Source: Streptomyces lydicus (GTDB lineage Bacteria > Actinomycetota > Actinomycetes > Streptomycetales > Streptomycetaceae). From it: a stretch of 64,000 nt of DNA. Of the stretch, positions 19,093 to 27,510 are shown in pieces. The DNA lies in contig NZ_JNZA01000031.1 of NCBI RefSeq assembly GCF_000717345.1, forward strand, positions 1-64,000. Reading direction: 5' to 3'. A program made the position numbers and the translations under genes. Position 1 is the first letter of the stretch; every line of letters starts with the position of its first letter. The notes under the pieces were generated by a model. It did not search any database. It was given only the letters and a program-made list of their open reading frames with translations, and had not been told where the DNA came from.

Positions 19093-20085
19093 TCACGGCC
19101 GTACCTGGATCTTGCGCCCCTCCCCGGCCCGGAACCGCGCCAGCGCCTCCGCGTACCGGTCCAGCGGGAGCCGGTCGCTGATGAAGACCTCCGGGTCCAG
19201 AACCCCCGCCGCGAACAGCTCGGCGGCGCGTTCGTAGCTGTGCAGGACGGCCATCGAACCGGTGATGGTGATCTCCTGGTTGTAGATGCGGTACGGCTCG
19301 ATGGTGGCGCGGGCCGCGTAGTCGGCCACGCCGAACTGGAGGAAGGTGCCGCCCTTGCCGACCCGGCCGAGCGCGTCCTGGATGGCACGCTCGTTGCCGG
19401 TGGCGTCGATGACCACGTCCCAGCCGCGCGGGCGGTCCAGCTCGTCGGCCGAGCCGGCCGCGTTGCTGCAGCCCAGCGTGCGGGCGGTGGCCAGCCGCTC
19501 AGGGTTGATGTCGATGACGTCGACGCCGGCCGCGCCGGTGCGCTTGGCGAGTTCCAGCATCATCAGGCCCATGGTGCCGGAGCCGTAGATGAGGACCTGG
19601 CTGCCCAGCTGCTGGGAGCGCAGGATGTCGTAGCCGCGGACGGCGCAGGACAGCGGCTCGATCAGCGCCGCGTCCTCGGTGCGTACGTGGTCGGGCAGCT
19701 TGACGCAGTTGGCGACGGGGGCGACCGCGAACTCGGCGGCGCCGCCGGCCGTGGTCACGCCGATCGCGGCCCAGCGCTCACAGAGGTTGTTGCGGCCGAG
19801 GCGGCAGTAGTGGCACTCGTAGCAGTAGAGGGAGGGGTCGACCGCCACCCGGTCGCCCTCGGCGAGTTCGGTGACCGCGCTGCCGGTGGCGACGACGGTC
19901 CCGGCGAACTCGTGGCCCGGCACGACCGGCAGGGTGGGCGCGAACTCGCCCTGGAGGATGTGCAGATCGGTGCCGCACAGCCCGCAGGCGGCGACCGAGA
20001 CCACGACCTCGCGGGGGCCGGGGGTGGGGTCCTCGACGGTGGTGACCTCGACCTTGCCGGGGGCGCTGATCACTGCGGCTTTCAT
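19093..20085 (-). CDS. Zinc-dependent alcohol/polyol dehydrogenase (MDR family)
   Basis: A 330-residue medium-chain dehydrogenase. Catalytic zinc ligands are C37 (CGLCGTD), H58-E59 (GHEF) and the E of EPLSC; the structural zinc loop has four Cys in CYECHYCRLGRNNLC. The NAD(P) site is YGSGTMGLMM. Its ATG overlaps the permease stop in ATGA (20082-20085), so it is coupled to the ABC transporter and probably oxidises the imported polyol or sugar acid to a ketose. It is the last gene of the operon that starts at 23264. Confidence 0.85.
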   Translation of the reverse strand: MKAAVISAPGKVEVTTVEDPTPGPREVVVSVAACGLCGTDLHILQGEFAPTLPVVPGHEFAGTVVATGSAVTELAEGDRVAVDPSLYCYECHYCRLGRNNLCERWAAIGVTTAGGAAEFAVAPVANCVKLPDHVRTEDAALIEPLSCAVRGYDILRSQQLGSQVLIYGSGTMGLMMLELAKRTGAAGVDVIDINPERLATARTLGCSNAAGSADELDRPRGWDVVIDATGNERAIQDALGRVGKGGTFLQFGVADYAARATIEPYRIYNQEITITGSMAVLHSYERAAELFAAGVLDPEVFISDRLPLDRYAEALARFRAGEGRKIQVRP

Positions 20086-20930
20086 TTCACGGCTCCAAGC
20101 GACAGGCCCTGGACGAGTTTGTCCTGGGCGGCGAACCCGGCGACGATCACCGGGAGGGAGATGACGGTGGCGGCGGCGCACACCTTGGCCAGGAACAGGC
20201 CCTGGCTGGTGACGAGTCCGGTCAGGAACACCGGCGCGGTGCCGGCCACGATCCCGGTCAGCACCCGGGCGAACAGCAGCTCGTTCCAGCTGAAGATGAA
20301 GGAGATCAGGGCGGTCGCGGCGATGCCGGGCATGGCGACCGGCGCCACGATCCGGGTCAGCGTGGTGGTCAGGCCCGCGCCGTCGATCGAGGCGGCCTCC
20401 AGCATCTCCACCGGGACCTCGGCGAGGAACGAGCGCATCATCCACACCGCGATCGGCAGGTTCATCGAGGTGTAGAGGAGGACCAGCAGCCAGATGCTGT
20501 CGAGCATCCCGGCGTTCTGGGCAACGAGATAGACCGGCAGCAGCCCGGCCACCAGCGGCAGCATTTTCGTGGAGAGGAAGAAGAACAGCACGTCGCTCCA
20601 CTTGCGTACCGGCTTGATCGCCAGCGCGTAGGCGGCGGGGACGGCCAGGACGAGCACCAGCAGCGTGGAAACCACCGAGGCGGTCAGCGAGTTGATCAGC
20701 GGTGGCCAGGGGCTGACGCCACCGCCCCCGCCGAAGAACTCGCGGTAGCCGTGCAGACTGAGTCCGGCGCCGACGCTCGGCGGGTTGGTCGCCGCGTCCG
20801 TCTCGCTGTGGAACGACGTCAGCACCATCCAGGCGACGGGCAGGAAGAAGGCGATCCCGCAAAGCCAGGCCACCAGGCCCAGCGCACTGCCGGTCCGCCG
20901 CCGGCGCGGGGCCGGGGTCGTGACGCTCAT
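20082..20930 (-). CDS. Carbohydrate ABC transporter permease, MalG type
   Basis: A 282-residue protein with six predicted spans. The EAA loop reads EAASIDGAGLTTTLTRIVAP, the ATPase-contact site. The sequence also has NSLTASVVSTLLVLVLAVPA, typical of MalG-like subunits. Its ATG overlaps the upstream permease by ATGA. It acts with the MalF-type partner and the lipoprotein upstream. The operon holds no ATPase, so in a streptomycete it probably shares the multi-sugar ATPase MsiK. Confidence 0.85.
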   Translation of the reverse strand: MSVTTPAPRRRRTGSALGLVAWLCGIAFFLPVAWMVLTSFHSETDAATNPPSVGAGLSLHGYREFFGGGGGVSPWPPLINSLTASVVSTLLVLVLAVPAAYALAIKPVRKWSDVLFFFLSTKMLPLVAGLLPVYLVAQNAGMLDSIWLLVLLYTSMNLPIAVWMMRSFLAEVPVEMLEAASIDGAGLTTTLTRIVAPVAMPGIAATALISFIFSWNELLFARVLTGIVAGTAPVFLTGLVTSQGLFLAKVCAAATVISLPVIVAGFAAQDKLVQGLSLGAVK

Positions 20931-21904
20931 CGGGTGACCTCCTCGCGCAGCAGGGACGACACGGTGCGCAGCGCGAAAGTGGCCACGACCAGTGAGCACA
21001 GCACCACGACGACGCCCTGCGCGGACGCCCGTCCGTAGTCGTGGGCCTGGTAGAAGGTCTGGTAGATGGTGTACGGCAGGTTGGCGGTGCCCAGGCCGCC
21101 GGAGGTGATGGTGAACACCGCGTCGAAGTTCTGGACGACGTACACGGTGCCCAGCAGCGCGGCCAGTTCGAGGTAGCGGCGCAGATGCGGCAGGGTCAGG
21201 TAGCGGAAGACGTCGAAGGCGGAGGCGCCGTCCATCCGCGCCGCCTCGATCGCGTCGCCGGCCCGGCTCTGCAGACCGGCCAGCAGGATCAGCATCATGA
21301 ACGGCGTCCACTGCCAGATCAGTGACACCTCGACCGCGGCCAGCGGCGAGTCGGTCATCCAGTCCGGCTGCGGCGGGCTGTCGCTGCCGAACAGCCGCCA
21401 TATCCAGGTCAGTACGCCGTTGAGCAGCCCGTACGAGGCGTTGTACAGCGCGTGCTTCCACAGCAGCGCGGAGGCCACCGGCACCACCAGGAACGGCGTG
21501 ATCAGCAGGGTCCGTACGATGCCCCGGCCCCGGAAGCTCCGGTCCAGCAGCAGCGCGAGGCCCAGCCCCAGCAGCAGGCTGACCAGCACCACGGTCACGG
21601 TCAGCAGCACCGTGGTGCCCACCGAGGACCGCATCGCGGGGTCGGTGAAGACGGCCCGGTAGTTGTCGAAGGCGGCGAAACCGCGGTTGTCGGGCGCCAG
21701 CGCGTTCCACCGGGTGAAGGAGATCACCACCGTTGCCACGAACGGCAGTTGGGTGACGATGACGAGGAAGACCAGCGCGGGCAGCAGCGGCGCCCGGCGG
21801 GCCCAGTCCTTGGCCCGCTCGGTGCGGCGGGCCCGGGCGGCGGGCGCAGGGCCGGCCGTCCCGGCCGCGGTGCCCCGGGGCGGCTCAGTGGTTTGCGTAG
21901 ACAT
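20927..21904 (-). CDS. Carbohydrate ABC transporter permease, MalF type
   Basis: A 325-residue protein. A hydrophilic N-terminus of about 38 residues is followed by six spans, starting LLPALVFLVIVTQLPFVATV. The EAA loop is IEAARMDGASAFDVFRYLTL. Its start overlaps the end of the binding-protein gene by 20 bases, and its stop overlaps the next permease. Such permeases (SmoF/MtlF class and relatives) carry sorbitol, mannitol or disaccharides. Confidence 0.85.
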   Translation of the reverse strand: MSTQTTEPPRGTAAGTAGPAPAARARRTERAKDWARRAPLLPALVFLVIVTQLPFVATVVISFTRWNALAPDNRGFAAFDNYRAVFTDPAMRSSVGTTVLLTVTVVLVSLLLGLGLALLLDRSFRGRGIVRTLLITPFLVVPVASALLWKHALYNASYGLLNGVLTWIWRLFGSDSPPQPDWMTDSPLAAVEVSLIWQWTPFMMLILLAGLQSRAGDAIEAARMDGASAFDVFRYLTLPHLRRYLELAALLGTVYVVQNFDAVFTITSGGLGTANLPYTIYQTFYQAHDYGRASAQGVVVVLCSLVVATFALRTVSSLLREEVTR

Positions 21905-23264
21905 CGGACACCTCCTGCGCCAGTCGCCGGCTCTTGGCCAGGGCCTCGGGCACGCTCTGCTTGCCGGCGATGGCCGCGCTGATCTCGTGGGAGACCTTGG
22001 TCCCCAGGTCGGAGAACTCCGGGATACCGACGAACTGGATCCCGGGCGCCGGGCGCGGCTGCACGCCGGGACTGCCGGGCCGGGCCGAGCTGATCGCGTT
22101 CCTGGTGGCCGCGGCGAACGCGCCCGCGGACTTCAGGTACTCCGGGTCGCGGTAGAGCGACGCCCGCTTGCCGCCGGGCACCCGCGACCAGCCCAGCTCG
22201 CGCCCCACCAGCCGCTCGTAGCCCTTGCCGGACGCCCAGCGGATGAACCGCCACGCCGCGTCCTGGTGCTTGCTGGCCTTCTGCACGCCCCACGCCCAGG
22301 TGTACAGCCAGCCCGCGTCGCGAGTCCGCTCGACCGGCGCGGGGGCGTAGCCGACCTTGCCGGCGACCTTGGACTCACCGCTCTCCAGCGAACCGGCGCC
22401 GGCGGTCGCGTCGTACCACATGGCGACGTTGCCCTGCTGCATGTCGTTGAGGCACTCGGTGTAGCCGGCCTGCGGAGCGCCCGCCTCGCCGTGCTTGCGG
22501 ACCAGGTCGACGTAGAACCGGGTGGCCCGGGTGAACTCCGGGCTGTCGACCCCGGTCCGCCAGTCCTTGGTGAACCAGGTGCCGCCGAAGGTGTTGACGA
22601 CGGTGGTCAGCGGAGCGGCCAGCTGGCCCCAGCCGGGCTGGCCGCGCAGGCAGATGCCTTTCAGGCCCTTGCGGCTGCCGTCCAACTTGGCTGCCATCGC
22701 GGCGACCTGGTGCCAGGTGGGGTGGGCCGGCATGGTCAGCCCGGCGGCCTTGAGGAGGTCCTTGCGGTACATCAGGAACGAGGACTCGCCGTAGAACGGC
22801 TCGGCGTAGACCTTGCCGTCGGCGGCCGTGAGTGAGGAGCGGAGCGGCGGCAGGATGTCGCCCTGGTCGAACGCGCGGTCCTGGGCGGCGCGCTCACCGA
22901 GCGGGGTGAGCCAGCCGTTGCGGGCGTAGATGGGTGTCTCGTAATTGCTGAGGCTGGCCACGTCGTACTGGCCGGCCTGGCTGGAGAAGTCCTGGCTCAT
23001 CTTGTCGCGCAGGTCGTCCTCCGGCAGCACGGTGAAGTTCACCTTGATGCCGGTGTCCTTGGTGAAGTGCTCGGCGGTCAGCCGTTGCAGGTCCACCATC
23101 TGCGGGTTGTTGACCATCAGGACGTTGATGCTCCTGCCGCCGTCGTTGCCCGAGTCGCCGGCACCGCGGTAGCAGCCGGTGGCGGACAGCGAAAGGGCCA
23201 GGGCGACGGCGGTCAGCGCGCTCGCGCGGGGGCCGCGGCCCGCTCCGGGGGATCTTGCTCTCAC
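21885..23264 (-). CDS. Sugar/polyol ABC transporter substrate-binding lipoprotein
   Basis: A 459-residue protein from the GTG at 23264, behind AGAGAGG. The lipobox is LSATGC, so it is tethered outside the membrane. The fold follows the family 1 solute-binding proteins: INVLMVNNPQMVDLQRLT, YAEPFYGESSFLMYRKDLL and NDMQQGNVAMWYDATAGA match the sorbitol/mannitol binding protein (SmoE) type. It is the first gene of the transporter operon. A polyol as ligand is inferred from family and from the dehydrogenase at the end of the operon. Confidence 0.85.
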   Translation of the reverse strand: MRARSPGAGRGPRASALTAVALALSLSATGCYRGAGDSGNDGGRSINVLMVNNPQMVDLQRLTAEHFTKDTGIKVNFTVLPEDDLRDKMSQDFSSQAGQYDVASLSNYETPIYARNGWLTPLGERAAQDRAFDQGDILPPLRSSLTAADGKVYAEPFYGESSFLMYRKDLLKAAGLTMPAHPTWHQVAAMAAKLDGSRKGLKGICLRGQPGWGQLAAPLTTVVNTFGGTWFTKDWRTGVDSPEFTRATRFYVDLVRKHGEAGAPQAGYTECLNDMQQGNVAMWYDATAGAGSLESGESKVAGKVGYAPAPVERTRDAGWLYTWAWGVQKASKHQDAAWRFIRWASGKGYERLVGRELGWSRVPGGKRASLYRDPEYLKSAGAFAAATRNAISSARPGSPGVQPRPAPGIQFVGIPEFSDLGTKVSHEISAAIAGKQSVPEALAKSRRLAQEVSDVYANH

Positions 23265-23462
23265 GGCTCTTGCCTCTCTGGGGACGGATAAGCGGTGTCG
23301 CGGGACGGGGTGATATCTCGCTCATGACCGGACATGCGGCGTCGTGCCGCGGGTACGGCCGGGGACCGCGCGACGGCCGGGGGACGCGGCCCTCGTGCGG
23401 CGGCTGTGGAGGTGGTAGGGACGGTCGTACGGGGGCCGGTCGTCCGGCCGGCCCCGCCCGGA

Positions 23463-24224
23463 TCAGACCCGGAGCACCTGCGGCCCCAGGAGGGAGTAGC
23501 GGTGGGCCTCCGGCGCGGACAGCCCCGCGTCGGTGACGATCGTGTCGAAGTCGCTGACCTCGGCGAACCGGCAGAAGCTGCTGGCGCCGAACTTGCTGTG
23601 CACCCCGACCAGCACCCGCCGCCGCGAGGAGCGGACGGCCTGCTCCTTCACCTCCGCGACCGCCGGATCGGGGGTGGTCAGGCCGTGCTCGCGGGAGACG
23701 CCGTTCGCCCCCAGGAACGCCAGGTCGATCACGAACCGGGCGAGCATGTCCCGGGCCCAGGAGCCCACCGTCGCCTGCGTGCCGGAACGGACCCGCCCGC
23801 CGGCGAGCAGGACGGTCGTCGACTCGGACGCCGAGACCAGCGACGCGGTCCGCAGCGACGCCGTGATCACCGTCAGCGGGCGGTCGGTGGGCAGCAGCAT
23901 CGCGACCAGCTCCGGCGTGTAGCCCTCGTCGACGAACACCGTCTCGGCCTCGCCCACCAGCCCGGCCGCGGCTGCGGCGATCCGGCGCTTCTCGGCCACC
24001 TGGAGGGTCTCCCGGCGGGCCAGCGTGGTCTCGAAACCGGCGCTCTCGACGGGATACGCCGCGCCGTGCGTGCGCCGGATCAGGCCCCGGCGCTCCAGCT
24101 CGCTCAGATCCCGCCGTACGGTCTCGCGGGCCACTCCGAACTCGGACGCGGCATCGGCGACCTCGACCCGGCCGGACTGCCGGGCGAGCGCGAGGATGCG
24201 GTGCTGGCGTTCCTCAGCCCTCAT
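23463..24224 (-). CDS. DeoR/GlpR-family transcriptional regulator
   Basis: A 253-residue protein. An N-terminal winged HTH (QHRILALARQSGRVEVADAA, then FGVARETVRRDLSELERRG) precedes the DeoRC sugar-phosphate sensor with AETVFVDEGYTPELV and LGANGVSREHGLTTPDPAVAEVK. Start chosen at the ATG at 24224, with CAGGAG eight bases before it; the same frame reaches 24329 but without a site. It lies directly upstream of the ABC transporter operon and is likely to repress it in the absence of the phosphorylated substrate. Its own upstream region carries the phased repeats at 24280-24369. Confidence 0.85.
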   Translation of the reverse strand: MRAEERQHRILALARQSGRVEVADAASEFGVARETVRRDLSELERRGLIRRTHGAAYPVESAGFETTLARRETLQVAEKRRIAAAAAGLVGEAETVFVDEGYTPELVAMLLPTDRPLTVITASLRTASLVSASESTTVLLAGGRVRSGTQATVGSWARDMLARFVIDLAFLGANGVSREHGLTTPDPAVAEVKEQAVRSSRRRVLVGVHSKFGASSFCRFAEVSDFDTIVTDAGLSAPEAHRYSLLGPQVLRV

Positions 24225-24279
24225 GCGTTGACTCCTGCCCGATTTCTGGGTTTTTCCCGGCTTCCGTTCGGTCACGGGA

Positions 24280-24369
24280 CTGCCCGTTTCCGCCCGCCTC
24301 AGGTTTATAGCAAGCGAGACCCTCCGCACGGCTGCCCGTTACCGCAGAAAAGCTGCCCGTTTCTGCCCG
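24280..24369. promoter_or_regulatory. Three phased copies of a CTGCCCGTTWCYGC element (probable DeoR operators)
   Basis: CTGCCCGTTTCCGCCCG at 24280, CTGCCCGTTACCGCAGA at 24332 and CTGCCCGTTTCTGCCCG at 24353. Start-to-start distances are 52 and 21 bases, close to five and two helical turns, so all sites face the same side of DNA. They lie between the DeoR gene and the divergent STAS gene, a natural place for autoregulation. Confidence 0.6.
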
Positions 24370-24515
24370 CTTCCGGCCCGCAATCGTGGGCCCGCGGGCC
24401 GCGCGGCCGTCCGTACGGCTCCGTGACCGCGTCCGCAGCCCCCGGGGCCCCGCTGCTCGCACGCCGACGGGTCGCCGCGGTGGTGCGGTGCGCAACGGCG
24501 CTTAGTCTGGACGGC

Positions 24516-24923
24516 ATGAGCTCGGAGATGCGGTCGTTGGCGGTCACTGCGATCGTGCAGGCGGAGGAGTGTGCGGTGCTGCGGGTCAGTGGAGAGCTGG
24601 ACCTCCGCACCGAACAGGACTTTCTCGCCGAGGCCCGGTCGGTGGTCTCGGCCGGCCACCGCTTCCTCGTCCTCGATCTGACCGCCCTGCGCTTCTGCGA
24701 CTCCCGCGGGCTCAGCTGCCTGCTGGCCCTGGAGTGGCTGTGCCGGCGGCTGGAGGGCCGGCTGCTGCTGGCGTCGCTCGGCGTGCGGATGCTGCGGCTG
24801 CTGATCGGCACCCAGTCCCTGAACGTCTTCTCCTGCTACCCCACCGTCGGTCACGCGCTGGCCGCCGTCCCCGACAGCAGCCGTCCGGCCTGGCCGCCCG
24901 CGACGGAGGACCCGTCCGTGTGA
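24516..24923 (+). CDS. STAS-domain anti-sigma factor antagonist
   Basis: A 135-residue STAS protein. ELDLRTEQDF and VLDLTALRFCDSRGLSCLLAL carry the phosphorylatable serine region in the usual D-S-x-G-L form. In this class the dephospho form captures an RsbW-type kinase and releases a sigma factor. It has no ATPase or sigma gene beside it; several PP2C phosphatases and the SigF/RsbW pair lie elsewhere in the window. The ATG at 24516 lies about eight bases after a TAGTCT hexamer that could act as a -10 box, so a short or absent leader is possible. Confidence 0.85.
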   Translation: MSSEMRSLAVTAIVQAEECAVLRVSGELDLRTEQDFLAEARSVVSAGHRFLVLDLTALRFCDSRGLSCLLALEWLCRRLEGRLLLASLGVRMLRLLIGTQSLNVFSCYPTVGHALAAVPDSSRPAWPPATEDPSV

Positions 24924-25031
24924 AGCGCCGGTTCACCCGGATGACGGCCGGCACGCGGCACCTTCGAGGCGCGGGGACGGCCGGCCCGCGGGAGGATCAG
25001 GACGCCGGGGGATCGGAACGCGCCAGGCGGA

Positions 25032-26240
25032 TCATGGCCGGGCCCGACCCCGCCCCGCCGGGCACGCCCCGACCCCCAGCCAGGCGCCGTCGAACCGGGC
25101 GAAAGTGATCTTCCGGTAGGGCCCGGACTCGTAGAGCAGCCCGAACGTGCCGTCCGTGAGCCGGGTCAGCGTCGAGTAGGCCGCCGCGCCCCGCGTGACG
25201 GTCCGGGCGAGCGGCCAGGTCTCCCCGTCGTCGCAGGACACCCGCACGGTGAGGTTCTCCCGTGCGCCGGTGCTCGCCGTGTTGCTGAACAGCAGCCAGT
25301 GCGCGCGCGGCAGGCGGGCCGGCGCCGCCGGGTCGTAGCGCAGCAGCGAGGCGTTGTTGGCCGGGTCGATCAGCTCGTCGTCCACCGCCGGGGCGCTGTA
25401 GGTCAGACCGCCGTCGCGGGAGTACGCGACCAGCCGTCTGCTGACGCTGCTGGTGCGGCTGTTGAGCAGCACACGGCCGTCGGCCAGCTCGACCGTCTTG
25501 TTCTCGTCCATCCGCGGCCCCACCGGCGTCCCCAGGTGCCAGCTCGCCCCGTGGTCGTCGCTGTACGCGCTGGCCGCCCACATGCTGCCGTCGGCCTTGC
25601 GGAACGCATACTGCTGGAGCAGCCGGCCGCCCGCCAGCTGACTGCCGGCGCCGGACGAGGCGAAGATGCCGCGCCAGGAAGGGTCCTTGAGGTCACGGGT
25701 GAGGCGCCGGTGGCGCCAGCTGCGGCCGCCGTCGTCGGAAGAGCTGTAGTCGGTGTGCAGCACGCCGGTGCTGTCGGGTGCGTTGCCCGCCCCGGCACTG
25801 CCGAACCCGACGCCCTTCGGCGCGTACGCGTGGAACAGGAAGACCCGGCCGGTCGTCCGGTCCACCAGCAGGCTCGGATCGCCCGCGCCCACCCCGCCGT
25901 CGTAGTCCACCGCCGCCCGCGGGGCACTCCAGGTACGCCCCTGGTCGGTGCTCCGCCGCACCATCACGTCCACGTTCCCCGGCAGATCGGCGGCGCTGTC
26001 GTTGCGCCGGTCGTAGGCCGCGAGGAGGGCGCCGTCCGGCAGCGTCGCCAGCGCCGGGATGCGATAGGTGTGCGCGCCGCGCCCCGACACCGCCAGATCG
26101 GTGGACTCGAACAGGGCCGACCGGTCGGCGGCGCGGTGCGCCGGTGGGCGCGGCGCGGCCGCCGGCGCCGGCGGGACGGACCACAGACCGAGGCCGGCGC
26201 TCAGCAGCGCGGCCAGCGTGCGGGGGCGGACGGCCTTCAC
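25032..26240 (-). CDS. Secreted sialidase (exo-alpha-sialidase, GH33)
   Basis: A 402-residue protein with a signal peptide (KAVRPRTLAALLSAGLGLWS). The RIP motif is in HTYRIPALATL (part of the arginine triad) and five Asp-box-like repeats are seen: STDQGRTW, SSDDGGRSW, SDDHGASW, SRDGGLTY and SCDDGETW. The six-bladed propeller length is right and there is no carbohydrate-binding module. It hydrolyses terminal sialic acids from glycoconjugates, or a related sugar acid. It is a single gene with no sialic acid catabolism next to it. Confidence 0.85.
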   Translation of the reverse strand: MKAVRPRTLAALLSAGLGLWSVPPAPAAAPRPPAHRAADRSALFESTDLAVSGRGAHTYRIPALATLPDGALLAAYDRRNDSAADLPGNVDVMVRRSTDQGRTWSAPRAAVDYDGGVGAGDPSLLVDRTTGRVFLFHAYAPKGVGFGSAGAGNAPDSTGVLHTDYSSSDDGGRSWRHRRLTRDLKDPSWRGIFASSGAGSQLAGGRLLQQYAFRKADGSMWAASAYSDDHGASWHLGTPVGPRMDENKTVELADGRVLLNSRTSSVSRRLVAYSRDGGLTYSAPAVDDELIDPANNASLLRYDPAAPARLPRAHWLLFSNTASTGARENLTVRVSCDDGETWPLARTVTRGAAAYSTLTRLTDGTFGLLYESGPYRKITFARFDGAWLGVGACPAGRGRARP

Positions 26241-26342
26241 CGATACCTCCGGGGCGGGACGCGGTGGGGGCCGCTCCAGAGTGCGCGTCCCGGCCGCGGC
26301 GGGCCCGCCGGGCGGCCCCGTCGGGGTGACCCGCTCCGTCCC

Positions 26343-27263
26343 CTACGGGGTGGCGCCCTCCCGCAGCGCGTCGATCAGCGCCGCCACCGAAGGACGCCGG
26401 CGCGCCTCGGCGCCCACCGCCACCACGACGTGCCGGACGACCGACTCCCGCAACGGCACCGCGACGATGCCCGCCGAGCGCAGCCGCAGCATCAGCTCCG
26501 TCAGCGGCGCCACACCCAGCCCCGCCCCGACCATCGCCAGCGAGGTCGCGGTGTCGGTCACCTCGTGCGCCACCCGTGGCTCGAAACCGGCCCGCCGGCA
26601 CACCGCGCGGACCGCCTGTCCGTAGTACGAGCCGGCCGCCGGCAGGATCCAGTCGCAGCCGGCGGCCTCCGCGAGCGGCACCGGCGCCGCGCCCGCGGAC
26701 CCGGCCCGCGTCTCCCAGGGCGGCCGCCCCTCCGGCACGGCCAGCGAGAACCGCTCCGAGCGCAGCCGCACCAACTCCACCGCACCGTCCCGGACGAGCG
26801 GCGCGTCGGGGTAGTCCAGCCCGAGCGCCAGTTCCACCCGCCCGGCACACACCTCCGCATACGCCTGGTCCACCTCCACCTCACGGCTCTCCACCCGCAC
26901 CCCCGGGTGCCGGGTGCCCAGCCGCCGCAGCGCCGGCGGCAGCAGCACGGCCGCCGCCGTACCGAAGACCCCCAGCCGCAGCCGCGCCCGCAGCTCGCCC
27001 CGGCCGCGCTCCAGCGCCGCCACCGCCTCGGCCTGCGCCGCCAGGATCCGCTCCGCGTGCACGGCGAGGGTGTGCCCGGCGTCCGTCAGCGCCACCCGCC
27101 GCCCGGTCCGCCGCACCAGCTCCGCGCCGGTGGCCCGCTCCAGCGCCGCGATGTGCTGCGACACCGCGCCCGGTGTGTAGCCCAGGGCCGCGGCCGCCGC
27201 GGTCATCGTGCCGCTGCGGGTCAGCTCCAGCAGCGTCCTGAGCTGCACGGCCGGCAGTTCCAT
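26343..27263 (-). CDS. LysR-family transcriptional regulator
   Basis: A 306-residue protein with the N-terminal winged HTH (QLRTLLELTRSGTMTAAAAA, then LGYTPGAVSQHIAALERATG) and the two-lobed effector domain from about residue 90. It is divergent from the FAD oxidoreductase/HglS/ALDH operon at 27511, with a LysR-type palindrome between them, so it probably activates lysine or 2-aminoadipate breakdown. The inducer is unknown. Confidence 0.85.
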   Translation of the reverse strand: MELPAVQLRTLLELTRSGTMTAAAAALGYTPGAVSQHIAALERATGAELVRRTGRRVALTDAGHTLAVHAERILAAQAEAVAALERGRGELRARLRLGVFGTAAAVLLPPALRRLGTRHPGVRVESREVEVDQAYAEVCAGRVELALGLDYPDAPLVRDGAVELVRLRSERFSLAVPEGRPPWETRAGSAGAAPVPLAEAAGCDWILPAAGSYYGQAVRAVCRRAGFEPRVAHEVTDTATSLAMVGAGLGVAPLTELMLRLRSAGIVAVPLRESVVRHVVVAVGAEARRRPSVAALIDALREGATP

Positions 27264-27352
27264 GGCCGCACCCTACCCACGCGGCGGCGCACCACCCCGC
27301 CCCCGTGCGCCGCCTTGCCAAACCCCCCTGACGCCCAGAACCCTTAACAGAT

Positions 27353-27379
27353 CGCGTCCAGCAACTGTGCATGGACGCG
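27353..27379. promoter_or_regulatory. LysR-type operator CGCGTCCA-N11-TGGACGCG
   Basis: Perfect eight-base inverted arms (27353-27360 and 27372-27379) with an eleven-base AT-richer spacer, in the 247 bases between the LysR gene and its divergent operon. This is the T-N11-A layout of LysR recognition sites. Confidence 0.7.
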
Positions 27380-27510
27380 GCCCGTGTCCGCCCGGCAGCA
27401 TCACCACCACGGTGCACGGCGCCGCACCGGAACCCGTACCCGCACCACCGTTCCTGTTCCCGCGTCCTCTCCCACTCCGTCCGGAACACGCGGACGGGAA
27501 GGCGGCCCGG

